A DNA stretch of 64,000 nucleotides from Pontibacter deserti (GTDB taxonomy: Bacteria; Bacteroidota; Bacteroidia; Cytophagales; Hymenobacteraceae): NCBI RefSeq assembly GCF_023630255.1, contig NZ_JALPRS010000001.1, positions 1,116,001 through 1,180,000 on the forward strand, given 5' to 3'. Of this stretch, positions 53,861 through 63,002 are shown piece by piece (position 1 is the stretch's first letter; the number at the start of each line of letters is the position of its first letter). A program made the translations under genes and the position numbers. A model generated the notes under the pieces. It had not been told where the DNA came from, did no database searches, and saw nothing but the letters and a program-made list of their open reading frames with translations.

Positions 53861-55939
53861 TTAATAATTCAACAGTTCATCTATAGCAGCCGCAACTTTA
53901 TCAGGGTTCGGGAGCATCATTTTCTCCAGCTCCACATTAAGCGGTATGGCAGGCAGGTTGGCAGCACCCAAAGTATAAACCGGCGCATCTAGTTGCTGAA
54001 AACACTCTTTAGAAATACGACCGGCCAGCGACTCCGCAAACGAGTTCATCAGTGGTTCTTCGGTTAGCACAAGCGCTTTGCCATGACGGCGAACAGATAC
54101 AAGCACCGCATCAAAATCAAGTGGGTTAAGCGTACGCAGGTCGAGGATTTCTATACTTCCGGGAAATTGCTTGGCAGCTGTTTTAGCCCAATACACGCCC
54201 ATACCATAAGTGATAACCGTCATAGAGTTACCCATTTTTACTTCGGCTTCATCAGCATACTGCACCACATTGGCTTTGCCTAACGGTAGGATATAGCTCT
54301 CATCCGGTTCTACGGTTTTGGCATCTTCGGTACCAGCAACCTTAGACCAGTATAAACCTTTGTGCTCCAGCATGATCACCGGGTTCGGGTCCAGGAAGGC
54401 AGCTTTCATCAGACCCTTCATATCAGCAGCGTTGCTTGGGTACACCACTTTTATACCACGTATAGTTAGCAGTGTAGATTCCACGCTCCCCGAGTGGTAC
54501 GGGCCACCACCACCATAGGCACCAATCGGCACACGGATAACAGACTGTATAGGGAATTTACCCATCGACAGGTAACAGCTCTTCGAAAGTTCTTCCACCA
54601 GCTGGTTCATACCCGGCCAGATATAATCGGCGAACTGTATCTCAACTATAGCCTTGGCACCAACCGCCGACATACCAGCCGTTGATCCTACAATATAAGC
54701 CTCCTGAATTGGTGTATTAAACACGCGGGCATCGCCATACTTTTTAGCCAGCAAAGCCGCTTCGCGGAATACACCGCCCAACTCACCGCCAACATCCTGG
54801 CCATAGAATAAAGCCTCCGGATAAGTTTTTAAGATATCATCAACGGCGTGAAGCGCTGCATCAACCATAATCGCTTTCTCTGCGCCTGCTGGTGTGCGCT
54901 CGCCTTTTTCTTCGGTTACAGGGGTAGGTGCAAACTCATGCAGATCAAAAGTTGCTGGATCAGGAACAGGAGCTTCTAAAGCACGCTTATAATCATCTGC
55001 AACTATGCGCTGGGCTTCCTTCTCTAAAGTAAAGATTTCATCCTCCGTTACATCAAGGCTCAGAAGTGTCTGCTTTAATCTCGGGATCGGGTCGTTTACG
55101 GCATGCTGCTGCAGGTTATCGCCACGGTACCACTCACGGCGCACACCAGAAGTATGGTGGCCCAACAACGGAACTTTGGCATGCACCAGTATAGGTTTGC
55201 GTACTTCCCGGGCATATTCAAAGGCAATACGCATTCCTTCAAACGACTCGGCAAAGTCTGAACCATTTACGCGCAGACGCTCCATACCTTTAAAGCCGGC
55301 AGCATACTCGTAAGCATCCATGGCGCGCATTTCCTTTCCCGTAGCCGATATTCCCCAGTCATTATCCTGTACTAAGTAAACGATAGGCAAACCTTTCAGC
55401 ACTGCCATCTGGAACGCTTCGGCCACTTCGCCTTCGGTTACAGAGCCATCACCTAAAGAGCAAAGCACTACAGGTCTCTCTTCATTATTCAGTAGCCCCT
55501 GCCCTTCCAGGTAAGCAATACCGTGTGCCATACCTGTAGCCGGAATTGCTTGCATACCTGTGGCCGAGCTTTGGTGTGGTATAACAGGGAAGCCTTCACG
55601 CTTCAAAGACGGGTGACCATAGTAAGTACGCCCCCCTGAGAATGGGTCGTCTGCTTTTGCCATCAGTTGCAGCATCAGCTCGTATGGCTGCATGCCTATA
55701 CCTAAGAGCACAGAATCGTCACGGTAATAAAGCGAAGCATAATCGTAAGGCTTTAACTGGAAAGCTGCTGCCAGCTGTATGGCTTCGTGGCCACGCGAGG
55801 TGCTGTGCACATACTTGCTGCAGATGGCTTTGTTCTCTTCGTAGGTGTCTGCCAGGGTTTTGGCAGTTATCATTAGTCGGTAAGCTTTTTTCAGAACGGA
55901 AACGTCCACTTTAAAGTCTTCCAATGTATCTTTTGACAT
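53861..55939 (-). CDS. 2-oxoacid dehydrogenase E1, fused alpha and beta subunits
   Basis: 692 residues. The first about 330 form the alpha part: SRGHEAIQLA, GYYRDD-like LYYRDDSVLLGIG, and the thiamine diphosphate motif GDGSVTEGEVAEAFQMA...DNDWGIS. After a linker of about 20 residues the beta part begins (KAIMVDAALHAVDDI), with EAYIVGSTAGMSAVGAKAIVEIQFADYIWPGMNQ and RVPIGAYGGGGPYHSGSVES. The GxYGGGGPxHSxxxE series suggests branched-chain or pyruvate-type substrates. It feeds E2 acyltransferase, which is not in the window. Confidence 0.94.
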   Translation of the reverse strand: MSKDTLEDFKVDVSVLKKAYRLMITAKTLADTYEENKAICSKYVHSTSRGHEAIQLAAAFQLKPYDYASLYYRDDSVLLGIGMQPYELMLQLMAKADDPFSGGRTYYGHPSLKREGFPVIPHQSSATGMQAIPATGMAHGIAYLEGQGLLNNEERPVVLCSLGDGSVTEGEVAEAFQMAVLKGLPIVYLVQDNDWGISATGKEMRAMDAYEYAAGFKGMERLRVNGSDFAESFEGMRIAFEYAREVRKPILVHAKVPLLGHHTSGVRREWYRGDNLQQHAVNDPIPRLKQTLLSLDVTEDEIFTLEKEAQRIVADDYKRALEAPVPDPATFDLHEFAPTPVTEEKGERTPAGAEKAIMVDAALHAVDDILKTYPEALFYGQDVGGELGGVFREAALLAKKYGDARVFNTPIQEAYIVGSTAGMSAVGAKAIVEIQFADYIWPGMNQLVEELSKSCYLSMGKFPIQSVIRVPIGAYGGGGPYHSGSVESTLLTIRGIKVVYPSNAADMKGLMKAAFLDPNPVIMLEHKGLYWSKVAGTEDAKTVEPDESYILPLGKANVVQYADEAEVKMGNSMTVITYGMGVYWAKTAAKQFPGSIEILDLRTLNPLDFDAVLVSVRRHGKALVLTEEPLMNSFAESLAGRISKECFQQLDAPVYTLGAANLPAIPLNVELEKMMLPNPDKVAAAIDELLNY

Positions 55940-56026
55940 AGTTTATACTTTAGTCTTGCCCGAAATTAATAAAAACTGCCCGCTTTCTAAAATCTATAAT
56001 CATTCTGTAAAACCGGCTTATTTAAC

Positions 56027-56034
56027 TAATTTTG
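56027..56034 (+). promoter_or_regulatory. -7 element upstream of hemF
   Basis: TAATTTTG fits TAnnTTTG, 113 bases ahead of hemF, implying a leader that carries the word repeat described next. No -33 box is clear. Confidence 0.5.
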
Positions 56035-56062
56035 CCCAACTTATTTAGGGACACAGAATTTT

Positions 56063-56140
56063 ATACATAAGACGCAGGGACTTATTATGTATGCGATTTT
56101 AATAGAAGTCTTATGTCCTGAGTCTTATATCTTAAGTCTA
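56063..56140. repeat. Iterated ATAAGAC word repeat before hemF
   Basis: The left part (TACATAAGACGCAGGGAC) and the right part (GTCTTATGTCCTGAGTC) are inverted relatives. The right part also repeats GTCTTAT and TCTTAAGTC directly. It would lie in the hemF leader. Confidence 0.6.
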
Positions 56141-56146
56141 TAGAAA

Positions 56147-57046
56147 ATGTTCAGAGACGAAGTAGAAGCTTTTATGCGCCAGTTTCAGCTGGATTTGGTA
56201 CGCGACCTAGAAAATTGCGATGGCGGAACCACTTTCCAGGTAGATGAATGGCAGCATGCCGAACATGGTGGCGGCATAACCCGCATTATAGAACATGGCG
56301 CTGTGCTTGAAAAAGGCGGTGTAAATTTCTCAGCAGTTGGCGGGCAGCTTTCGCCGCAGTTCCTAAAAATGCTGGAAATGCCTGATCCAAACTTCTTTGC
56401 GACAGGCGTGTCAGTGGTAATGCACCCGCATAACCCGATGGTGCCCATCACACACATGAACGTTCGTTATTTTGAGGCTGGTAACGGCAAAGCCTGGTTT
56501 GGAGGCGGCATCGACCTTACTCCTATTTATTTAGACCTGAAGCAGGCGCAGGAATTCCATAAGGTCATGAAAGCTGTCTGCGACAAGCACCACCCAAGCT
56601 ATTACCCGGAGTTTAAAAAGTGGGCCGATGATTATTTCTTTAACGAGCACCGCCAGGAAACCCGTGGTGTCGGCGGCATTTTCTTCGACAGGTTAATGGC
56701 CAATGATGAATTTACCTTGCAGCAGCGATTTGATTTTGTGAAGGATGTGGCTTATGCCTTTGCGCCATTCTATACTTCTATCATGAACCAAAACCGCGAC
56801 CTGGCTTATAATGAGGAGCAGAAAAAGTGGCAACTGATTCGCCGTGGCCGCTACGTGGAGTTTAACCTGGTGTATGACCGCGGTACTAAATTCGGGTTAA
56901 TGACCGGTGGCAGAATTGAATCTATACTGATGAGTTTACCGGAGCTGGCGTCGTGGGTATATAACCATAAGCCCGAACCGGGAAGCCCTGAGGAGCTGAC
57001 CCTGAACTACCTGAAAAAAGATATCGACTGGATAAACGTACTATAA
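56147..57046 (+). CDS. hemF: Oxygen-dependent coproporphyrinogen III oxidase
   Basis: 299 residues. GGGITRIIEHGAVLEKGGVNFS, TGVSVVMHPHNPMVPITHMNVRYFE, WFGGGIDLTPIY and GVGGIFFDRLM are the family blocks. It converts coproporphyrinogen III to protoporphyrinogen IX with O2. It is followed after four bases by a PAP2 phosphatase gene, suggesting an operon. Confidence 0.97.
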   Translation: MFRDEVEAFMRQFQLDLVRDLENCDGGTTFQVDEWQHAEHGGGITRIIEHGAVLEKGGVNFSAVGGQLSPQFLKMLEMPDPNFFATGVSVVMHPHNPMVPITHMNVRYFEAGNGKAWFGGGIDLTPIYLDLKQAQEFHKVMKAVCDKHHPSYYPEFKKWADDYFFNEHRQETRGVGGIFFDRLMANDEFTLQQRFDFVKDVAYAFAPFYTSIMNQNRDLAYNEEQKKWQLIRRGRYVEFNLVYDRGTKFGLMTGGRIESILMSLPELASWVYNHKPEPGSPEELTLNYLKKDIDWINVL

Positions 57047-57049
57047 GCG

Positions 57050-57628
57050 ATGCTCGAAAAATTAATTGAGCTGGACAAGGAACTGTTTGTCTACCTGAAC
57101 GATATGCAGTCGCCTTTCTGGGACCCGATCATGGTTTTTGCTTCGGATAAGTACGTCTGGATACCTTTTTACCTGGGATTGATCGGGTATGTGATCTGGA
57201 AATATAAGCGGCAAAGCATACCTATGCTGCTGCTGGCTGTACTAACTATAGCCTTAGCCGATAGCATCACTTCCGGCATTTTTAAGCCATACTTCGCTAG
57301 GCTCCGCCCCTGCCATGACGAAACGTTATCGGATGTAATTAACCTGGTGGCCGGTTGTGGTGGTAAGTTCGGGTTTATGTCGTCGCATGCGGCCAATGCG
57401 TTTGGTTTTGCTGTTTTCTTTAACCTGATCCTCTCCGACCGTTACACTATATTCAAAGTTATACTTGTAGCTTGGGCTGTTATAGTATCTTACAGCCGCA
57501 TTTACCTGGGCGTACATTTCCCAGGCGATGTGGTAGGTGGCGCTATAGTTGGAAGTTTTGCCGCGTATGTCTGCTCCCTAGGTTATGCTATAATTATCAA
57601 GAAGTATAGCTGGTTCGCCGTACGGTAA
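57050..57628 (+). CDS. PAP2-family membrane phosphatase
   Basis: 192 residues with about five membrane helices. The three acid-phosphatase motifs are intact: KPYFARLRP (K-x6-RP), SSHAANAFGFA (S/PSGH-type, Ser-Ser-His) and SRIYLGVHFPGDVVGG (SR-x5-H-x3-D). It likely hydrolyses a lipid phosphate such as undecaprenyl diphosphate or phosphatidate. Four bases after hemF. Confidence 0.93.
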   Translation: MLEKLIELDKELFVYLNDMQSPFWDPIMVFASDKYVWIPFYLGLIGYVIWKYKRQSIPMLLLAVLTIALADSITSGIFKPYFARLRPCHDETLSDVINLVAGCGGKFGFMSSHAANAFGFAVFFNLILSDRYTIFKVILVAWAVIVSYSRIYLGVHFPGDVVGGAIVGSFAAYVCSLGYAIIIKKYSWFAVR

Positions 57629-57636
57629 ATCAGCTT

Positions 57637-58224
57637 CTATTTCTTTCCTAATAATCTAGCCACATACTTCCCAATAATATCAAACTCCAGGTTTACTGAG
57701 TCTCCTGGCTTTACGCTGTGCAGGTTGGTGTGCTCGTAAGTATAAGGGATAATAGCTACTGAGAATCTGTTTTCTTGAGAGTCTACTACGGTTAAGCTGA
57801 TGCCATTTACACAGATAGAGCCTTTTTCTACAGTTACATTTCCGGTATTGGAATTATAAGAGAAGGTAAAAGTCCAGCTGCCGTTTTCGTCTGTTACACT
57901 TTCACAGATACCAGTCTGGTCTACGTGGCCCTGTACAACGTGCCCGTCGAAACGACCATTGGCCTGCATGCAACGCTCCAGGTTTACCACGTCTCCTGCT
58001 TTCAGGCTGTTCAGGTTCGTTTTCTTCAGTGTTTCGTCAATGGCAGTTACAGTATACCTATCACCTTCGATAGCTACCACCGTAAGGCACACGCCGTTAT
58101 GAGCTACGCTCTGGTCAATCTGCAGCTCATGTGTAAACGCCGATGAAAGTATAAAATGCTTGTTGGTAGCTTCTTCTCTAATAGCTTCTACCTTGCCTAA
58201 AGTCTCAATTATTCCGGTAAACAT
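57637..58224 (-). CDS. ribE: Riboflavin synthase alpha chain
   Basis: 195 residues with two lumazine-binding repeats: MFTGIIETLGKV opens the first, FDGHVVQGHVDQTG the second, and GSICVNGISLTVV and the N-terminal NGVCLTVV are the paired substrate motifs. It dismutates 6,7-dimethyl-8-ribityllumazine to riboflavin. No FMN riboswitch is seen upstream; the leader is only about 19 bases from the -7 element. Confidence 0.96.
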   Translation of the reverse strand: MFTGIIETLGKVEAIREEATNKHFILSSAFTHELQIDQSVAHNGVCLTVVAIEGDRYTVTAIDETLKKTNLNSLKAGDVVNLERCMQANGRFDGHVVQGHVDQTGICESVTDENGSWTFTFSYNSNTGNVTVEKGSICVNGISLTVVDSQENRFSVAIIPYTYEHTNLHSVKPGDSVNLEFDIIGKYVARLLGKK

Positions 58225-58242
58225 AGTTCTGTTTTTACACTA

Positions 58243-58250
58243 CAAAGATA
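58243..58250 (-). promoter_or_regulatory. -7 promoter element of ribE
   Basis: TATCTTTG on the minus strand at 58250-58243, 19 bases before the start. No clear -33 element. Confidence 0.55.
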
Positions 58251-58394
58251 CGCGATTCCGTTAGCTCAGGGAAGTTATCTGGTAATAACTCTGATTTATA
58301 CTTTAAAATAAAGCATAGTTATTTATTTTCGCGGTAACGAACCTCTGCAGCTTGCTGGCAGTAAACATAAGTATAGCCAAAGTATAAACTGAAC

Positions 58395-59054
58395 ATGGAA
58401 ACTGATCTGTATAAACACAAAGGAATGCGCCGTGGTCTGGTGCAGCAACTTCGCCAGAAAGGAATCCGCGACGAACGCGTACTGGCCGCTATCGAAACTG
58501 TTCCCCGCCACTTCTTCTTTGACAAAGCTTTTGTAGAACAGGCGTACCAGGACAAGGCTTTCCCAATAGGCGAAGGTCAGACTATTTCACAGCCTTACAC
58601 GGTTGCTTTTCAGACAGAATTGCTTCGACTAAAGCCTACAGATAAAGTACTGGAAATAGGTACAGGCTCTGGTTATCAGTGTTGTGTGCTGCTGCAGATC
58701 ACGCCAAATGTGTATACTATAGAATTTAACAAACCGCTATACGAAAAGGCCCGCCGCTTTTTCACGAAATACGGGCTCAAACCTTATACCTTCCATGGCG
58801 ATGGCTCCGAAGGATTACCAATGCATGCACCTTACGACAAGATTATAGTTACGGCCGGTGCACCTGTTGTGCCGCGAAGCTTGTTAAAACAACTGAATGT
58901 GGGTGGTATTCTGGTAATACCTGTAGGCAACGAGAGCAGCCAGAAAATGCTGCGTATCACCCGAACATCTGAAACAGGCTTTGAGCAGGAAGAATTTGCT
59001 GATTTTAAATTTGTGCCGTTGCTTGGTCGTGAAGGATGGAATGCCGGTGCCTGA
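58395..59054 (+). CDS. pcm: Protein-L-isoaspartate O-methyltransferase
   Basis: 219 residues. RGLVQQLRQKGIRDERVLAAI, PRHFFF, the GEGQTISQPYTVAFQTELL block, the SAM motif VLEIGTGSGYQCCVLL, then IIVTAGAPVVPRSLLKQL are the family set. It methylates isoaspartyl residues so damaged proteins can be repaired. It is 170 bases downstream of, and divergent from, ribE. Confidence 0.96.
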   Translation: METDLYKHKGMRRGLVQQLRQKGIRDERVLAAIETVPRHFFFDKAFVEQAYQDKAFPIGEGQTISQPYTVAFQTELLRLKPTDKVLEIGTGSGYQCCVLLQITPNVYTIEFNKPLYEKARRFFTKYGLKPYTFHGDGSEGLPMHAPYDKIIVTAGAPVVPRSLLKQLNVGGILVIPVGNESSQKMLRITRTSETGFEQEEFADFKFVPLLGREGWNAGA

Positions 59055-59098
59055 TACAATTCTGGTTTATACTTCTGTTAAATCTTACACAGCGTTTT

Positions 59099-59126
59099 TT
59101 GTTTGGATGCGCTTGCCCTATCTTTG
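59099..59126 (+). promoter_or_regulatory. Promoter of the thioesterase operon
   Basis: TTG (59099-59101) inside a T-rich tract, 17 bases, then TATCTTTG (59119-59126), a good Bacteroidota -33/-7 pair, 21 bases before the start codon. Confidence 0.7.
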
Positions 59127-59147
59127 CATAAAGATTAACGAACCATT

Positions 59148-59684
59148 ATGCGTAAACAGAAGAAAGTAAGCGAATCCTATGTGATCATGACTGAACTGGT
59201 ATTGCCAAACGATACCAATACCCTGCACAACCTGATGGGTGGTAAAATGATGCATTGGATGGACATTGTATCGGCTATTGCGGCTCAGAAACACTCAAAC
59301 CGCATTGTGGTTACCGCGTCTGTAGACAACGTTTCTTTTAAGGAAAGTATAAAACTGGGCAATGTAGTTACGCTGGAGGCAAAAGTTACCCGCGCGTTTG
59401 CTTCCTCTATGGAAGTACATATTGTAGTGTATGCTGAAGATATTCCTACCGGTACTAAAGTACTTTCAAATCAGGCTTTCTTTACGTTTGTGGCCGTAGA
59501 CCAGTCTGGTAAGGCGATTGACGTGCCAGAAGCAATTCCTGAAACAGAAGAGGAAATCAAACTATACGATGGTGCGCTGCGCCGCCGTCAGTTACGTCTG
59601 GTGTTGGCTGGCCGCATGAAACCGAGCGAAGCGAACGAGCTTAAGTCAATTTTCGATATCAAAGAAACCGCACAAGGCGAATAA
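59148..59684 (+). CDS. YciA-like hotdog acyl-CoA thioesterase
   Basis: 178 residues. LPNDTNTLHNLMGGKMMHWMDIVSAIAAQKH holds the hotdog catalytic Asn/Asp region, and VTASVDNVSFKESIKLGNVV and AFFTFVAVD the rest of the fold. It should hydrolyse acyl-CoA to free CoA and acid; chain length is unknown. The next gene starts two bases after its stop codon. Confidence 0.92.
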   Translation: MRKQKKVSESYVIMTELVLPNDTNTLHNLMGGKMMHWMDIVSAIAAQKHSNRIVVTASVDNVSFKESIKLGNVVTLEAKVTRAFASSMEVHIVVYAEDIPTGTKVLSNQAFFTFVAVDQSGKAIDVPEAIPETEEEIKLYDGALRRRQLRLVLAGRMKPSEANELKSIFDIKETAQGE

Positions 59685-59686
59685 GT

Positions 59687-60307
59687 ATGGCAGGGTTACA
59701 GGCAGAGGAATTAAGCAATGAGTTCTTCAAGAGCTTTTTACCGGAAACTGTATTTTTAGTGGACGGAGATGTTCCTGTGCCTGTAATTTCAACTCCTGAA
59801 AGTATAGAACCTGAGCTGGCACAAGTTGTAAAACCTCTTATACCAGCAGAAACAACTAAAAATACTATCCCGGCTGTACCTAAATTTCCAAAAATTGAAG
59901 CGCCTGCTAAGTCCGTTATGTTTAATGTGATTGGTGAGAATCAGAAAGGTGTTGCAGTTTTGGTAACTATACCGGATACTGAATTCAGAAAGCTTCCCCA
60001 ACTGGAGTTCCTAAATAAGATCCTTCAAGCCATTGGTTTGCAGCCTGCAGATGTAGTCTATGTAAATAATGTGTCAGGTTCTATTGCTGTGTTTGAAGAA
60101 TTGCAGCATGCATTACAAGTTAACTACATATTGAGTTTTGCCAGTCGTGTAGAGTCCAACCTGCCTCACGATAAGTTTACTCTTTACAATCCGGTAATGC
60201 TTGGGTCTGTGCCAATCGTTTTCTCACATGCTCTAGCCGACCTGGAGAACGATGTAGAAAAGAAGAAGCTACTCTGGGGCGCTCTGCAGAAAGTATTTAG
60301 AGCATAA
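59687..60307 (+). CDS. UDG/HolD(psi)-like protein with no recognised catalytic residues
   Basis: 206 residues. A Pro-rich linker (about 20-70) precedes a C-terminal domain. The domain carries VAVLVTIPD, FLNKILQAIGLQPADVVYVNNV, LSFASRV, PIVFSHALADLEND and KKLLWGALQKVF. That order resembles DNA polymerase III psi (HolD; end pattern ALxDLxxxxxxxxALWQQI) and family-4 uracil-DNA glycosylases (AIGLxxxDVYxxNVVK ... LxxxKRxxWxxLQ). The GxAPG motif and Cys ligands of true glycosylases are absent. It is cotranscribed with the thioesterase. Confidence 0.78.
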   Translation: MAGLQAEELSNEFFKSFLPETVFLVDGDVPVPVISTPESIEPELAQVVKPLIPAETTKNTIPAVPKFPKIEAPAKSVMFNVIGENQKGVAVLVTIPDTEFRKLPQLEFLNKILQAIGLQPADVVYVNNVSGSIAVFEELQHALQVNYILSFASRVESNLPHDKFTLYNPVMLGSVPIVFSHALADLENDVEKKKLLWGALQKVFRA

Positions 60308-60352
60308 TTATACTTGATCAGTTAAATACCGACTAGTTTATAGTTTAGACAA

Positions 60353-60385
60353 CAAAAAAGCCTTTCCTGCTACGAAAGGCTTTTT
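60353..60385. terminator. Bidirectional terminator
   Basis: AAAAAGCCTTTC/GAAAGGCTTTTT with a seven-base loop, 45 bases after the psi-like gene and 20 before the TlpA gene's stop. A/T tracts on both sides. Confidence 0.87.
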
Positions 60386-60405
60386 CTTATTTTATACTTA
60401 CTATT

Positions 60406-61524
60406 TTACTTCAACACTTCAGCCAGTTTATCTTCCAGCTCTTTACCGCGAAGGTTTTTAGCTATGATACGACCTTCTTTATCCAGTAATAATGTTTGCG
60501 GTATAGCTGTGATATTGTATAAACCGGCAGCTGCACTCTCCCATCCTTTCAGGTCCGATACATGAGGCCAGGTAAGTTTGTCATCAGCAATTGCTTTCAA
60601 CCACTTATCACGGTTCTGGTCCAGCGATACGCCAAATATTTCGAAGCCCTTGTCTTTGTATTCGTTGTACATACGCACCACATTCGGGTTCTCTTTGCGG
60701 CACGGACCGCACCAGCTTGCCCAGAAATCGATCAACACATACTTACCACGCAACGATGAAAGAGAAGCAGAACCGCCATCCGGAGTTGGCAACGTAATAT
60801 CCGGAGCCATCTGACCAACTGCTGTGCTACGCATTCCTTTCAGGCGCTCATCCAGTTCTTTGGTATACTTTGAGTCAGGCAAATTTTTGGTATACAAAGC
60901 CGACATACTGTCTGCAAAAGCAAAGTCATTCATCGGATCGATAAGCGTTAACGTACCAAATGTTGAAACAACAGAAGCTGGATGCTTCGCCAGGAAACTC
61001 TTCAGGTTCTTCTGTAAAGTCATAAACTCAGCTCTGATCTTTTCAACTTCAGCGGTTTTACCTTCGGAGTTAGCCTGCACGAAACGCTGCTGCAGTTCCA
61101 TCTCCTTGGCCTGCTTTTCATTTACCAGTTTGTTCAGCTCCTGAAACAACTGCGAATCAGAAGAACCTTCAATTTTAGAAGAGCTGTTCAGGTTTTTCGC
61201 ATCTGCTTCAAGCTTTACATTAGCAGCTTTGTCCAGTACCAGAATTACACCATCACGCTGATCAATCGTAACCCTGTAAAATGATGGCTCTGTTACTTCG
61301 CCTTCGAAATTAAAGGTCCCGTTTTCGCTGATCTTAGCAGTATCACGAGGTACAAACTGCTGCTTATCCAATTCAAATAAGTAGATATCACCTGCGGTGG
61401 CATTACTTAGTTTTCCTTGAATTTTATAGCTATTGTCGCCGTTAGTAGCAGATTTATTGCCCTGGCAGCCAGCTAATAAAGCAACAGCCGAAGCCAGTAC
61501 CAGAAAATTCTTATAGTTCTTCAT
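60406..61524 (-). CDS. TlpA-like thiol-disulfide oxidoreductase lipoprotein
   Basis: 372 residues. Lipobox LLAGC at Cys20, then a DUF4369-type beta domain (about 30-130; IQGKLSNATAGDIYLFEL), a helical middle rich in Lys and Gln, and a C-terminal thioredoxin domain from about 235 with WASWCGPCRKE as active site and a cis-Pro in AIPQTLLL. It would act in the periplasm on exported cysteines or cytochrome c maturation. Start: first ATG. Confidence 0.92.
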   Translation of the reverse strand: MKNYKNFLVLASAVALLAGCQGNKSATNGDNSYKIQGKLSNATAGDIYLFELDKQQFVPRDTAKISENGTFNFEGEVTEPSFYRVTIDQRDGVILVLDKAANVKLEADAKNLNSSSKIEGSSDSQLFQELNKLVNEKQAKEMELQQRFVQANSEGKTAEVEKIRAEFMTLQKNLKSFLAKHPASVVSTFGTLTLIDPMNDFAFADSMSALYTKNLPDSKYTKELDERLKGMRSTAVGQMAPDITLPTPDGGSASLSSLRGKYVLIDFWASWCGPCRKENPNVVRMYNEYKDKGFEIFGVSLDQNRDKWLKAIADDKLTWPHVSDLKGWESAAAGLYNITAIPQTLLLDKEGRIIAKNLRGKELEDKLAEVLK

Positions 61525-61539
61525 TTCTGAGAGAATTGA

Positions 61540-62997
61540 TTATGCGTTCAGGCGCTCAACCAGCAACTTATTAGCTACTTTCGGGTCTGCTTTGCCTTTC
61601 GTTTTCTTCATTACTTCGCCCATAAACATACCTACCAGGCTTTGTTTACCAGCTTTATATTCCGCTACTTTCTGTGGATTTCCGGCTACAACTTCGGCTA
61701 TAATAGCTTCCAGCGCTCCGGCATCTGAGTCCTGTAACAAATTCTGTTCTTCTGCTACCTGGTGTGCCGGCGTGCCCGGGTTCTCCAGCATATAAGGAAA
61801 AATCCTCTTGGCTGCTACCGAGTGGCTTACCTTGTTCTCATCTACCAGCGCAATCAGTTCAGCAATGCTGTGCGGCTGCAGCGGGAAATCCTTCATGTGC
61901 AGCTGCAGCTCGTTCAGGTACGATTTTACCGGACCCATTACCCAGTTAGAGGCGGCTTTATAGTTAGTAGTATACTTGCAAAGATCGGCAAAGTATAAAG
62001 CCACTTCCTTGGCATCGGTCAATACGTTGGCATCATATTCTGGCAGTCCATACTCTTCGGTAAAGCGCTTGTATAGCTCCTGCGGCAGGCTCGGCATGGT
62101 TTCTTTTATGCGCTCCAGCCATTCCTGTTCAATCACCAAAGGCGGAAGGTCCGGCTCCGGGAAATAACGGTAATCGTTCAGGGTTTCCTTTGAACGCATA
62201 GCCGTAGTTGTACCAGTGTTGGCATCGAAGTTACGGGTCTCGCCTTCTACTGTGCCACCATTTTCCAGTACCATGATCTGGCGCTCTATTTCGTGTTCAA
62301 TAGCACGCTGCACGTTACGGAAGGAGTTCATGTTTTTCACTTCCACCTTCGTACCCCACAGCGGTGAATCCTTCAGCATTACCGAAATATTGGCATCGCA
62401 GCGCAACGAACCTTCTTCCATGTTACCATCGCAAATGTCCAGGTATTTAACCAGGCGCTTAATCTCTGAAAGATAATTGTAAGCTTCTACAGAATCACGG
62501 ATATCCGGCTCCGATACAATCTCGATAAGCGGCACACCGGCACGGTTAAAGTCAACTAATGTTTCCGTTTCACCAGCTAAGTGCATCGATTTACCAGCAT
62601 CCTCTTCCATGTGAATGCGCGTAATACCAATCTGCTTGTCATTGTCTTCCGCATCTTTCACAACGATATGACCAGCCGTACAAACAGGCGTTTTATCCTG
62701 CGTAATCTGGTAACCTTTCGGAAGATCGGGATAGAAGTAGTTTTTACGTGCGTAGATGTTGTAGCGCGTAATGTTACAGCTAGTAGCCAGGCCCATTTTA
62801 ACGGCCATTTCTACCACTGTTTTGTTAATTCGCGGCAAGGTACCCGGATGACCAAGTGTGATGGCACTCAGGTTGGTGTTTGGCAGCATACCATACTCCG
62901 TAGAGTCAGAACTATAGGCTTTGCTCTCTGTCAGCAACTGCGCGTGCACTTCCAGACCGATGATCGCCTGGTATTTATTTCTGATTGATTCTTCCAT
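61540..62997 (-). CDS. gatB: Aspartyl/glutamyl-tRNA amidotransferase subunit B
   Basis: 485 residues. IGLEVHAQLLTESK opens the family signature; YPDLPKGYQITQ, the IGITRIHMEEDAGKS block, LIEIVSEPD and GSLRCDANIS follow, with an intact C-terminal tail domain ending in VANKLLVERL. With GatA and GatC it amidates misacylated Glu-tRNAGln or Asp-tRNAAsn. GatA and GatC are not in the window. 15 bases upstream of the TlpA gene on the same strand. Confidence 0.97.
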   Translation of the reverse strand: MEESIRNKYQAIIGLEVHAQLLTESKAYSSDSTEYGMLPNTNLSAITLGHPGTLPRINKTVVEMAVKMGLATSCNITRYNIYARKNYFYPDLPKGYQITQDKTPVCTAGHIVVKDAEDNDKQIGITRIHMEEDAGKSMHLAGETETLVDFNRAGVPLIEIVSEPDIRDSVEAYNYLSEIKRLVKYLDICDGNMEEGSLRCDANISVMLKDSPLWGTKVEVKNMNSFRNVQRAIEHEIERQIMVLENGGTVEGETRNFDANTGTTTAMRSKETLNDYRYFPEPDLPPLVIEQEWLERIKETMPSLPQELYKRFTEEYGLPEYDANVLTDAKEVALYFADLCKYTTNYKAASNWVMGPVKSYLNELQLHMKDFPLQPHSIAELIALVDENKVSHSVAAKRIFPYMLENPGTPAHQVAEEQNLLQDSDAGALEAIIAEVVAGNPQKVAEYKAGKQSLVGMFMGEVMKKTKGKADPKVANKLLVERLNA

Positions 62998-63002
62998 TTA
63001 TT

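Noticed and set aside
57637..58260. FMN riboswitch ahead of ribE
   Set aside because: The -7 element is only 19 bases from the start, leaving no room for an aptamer.
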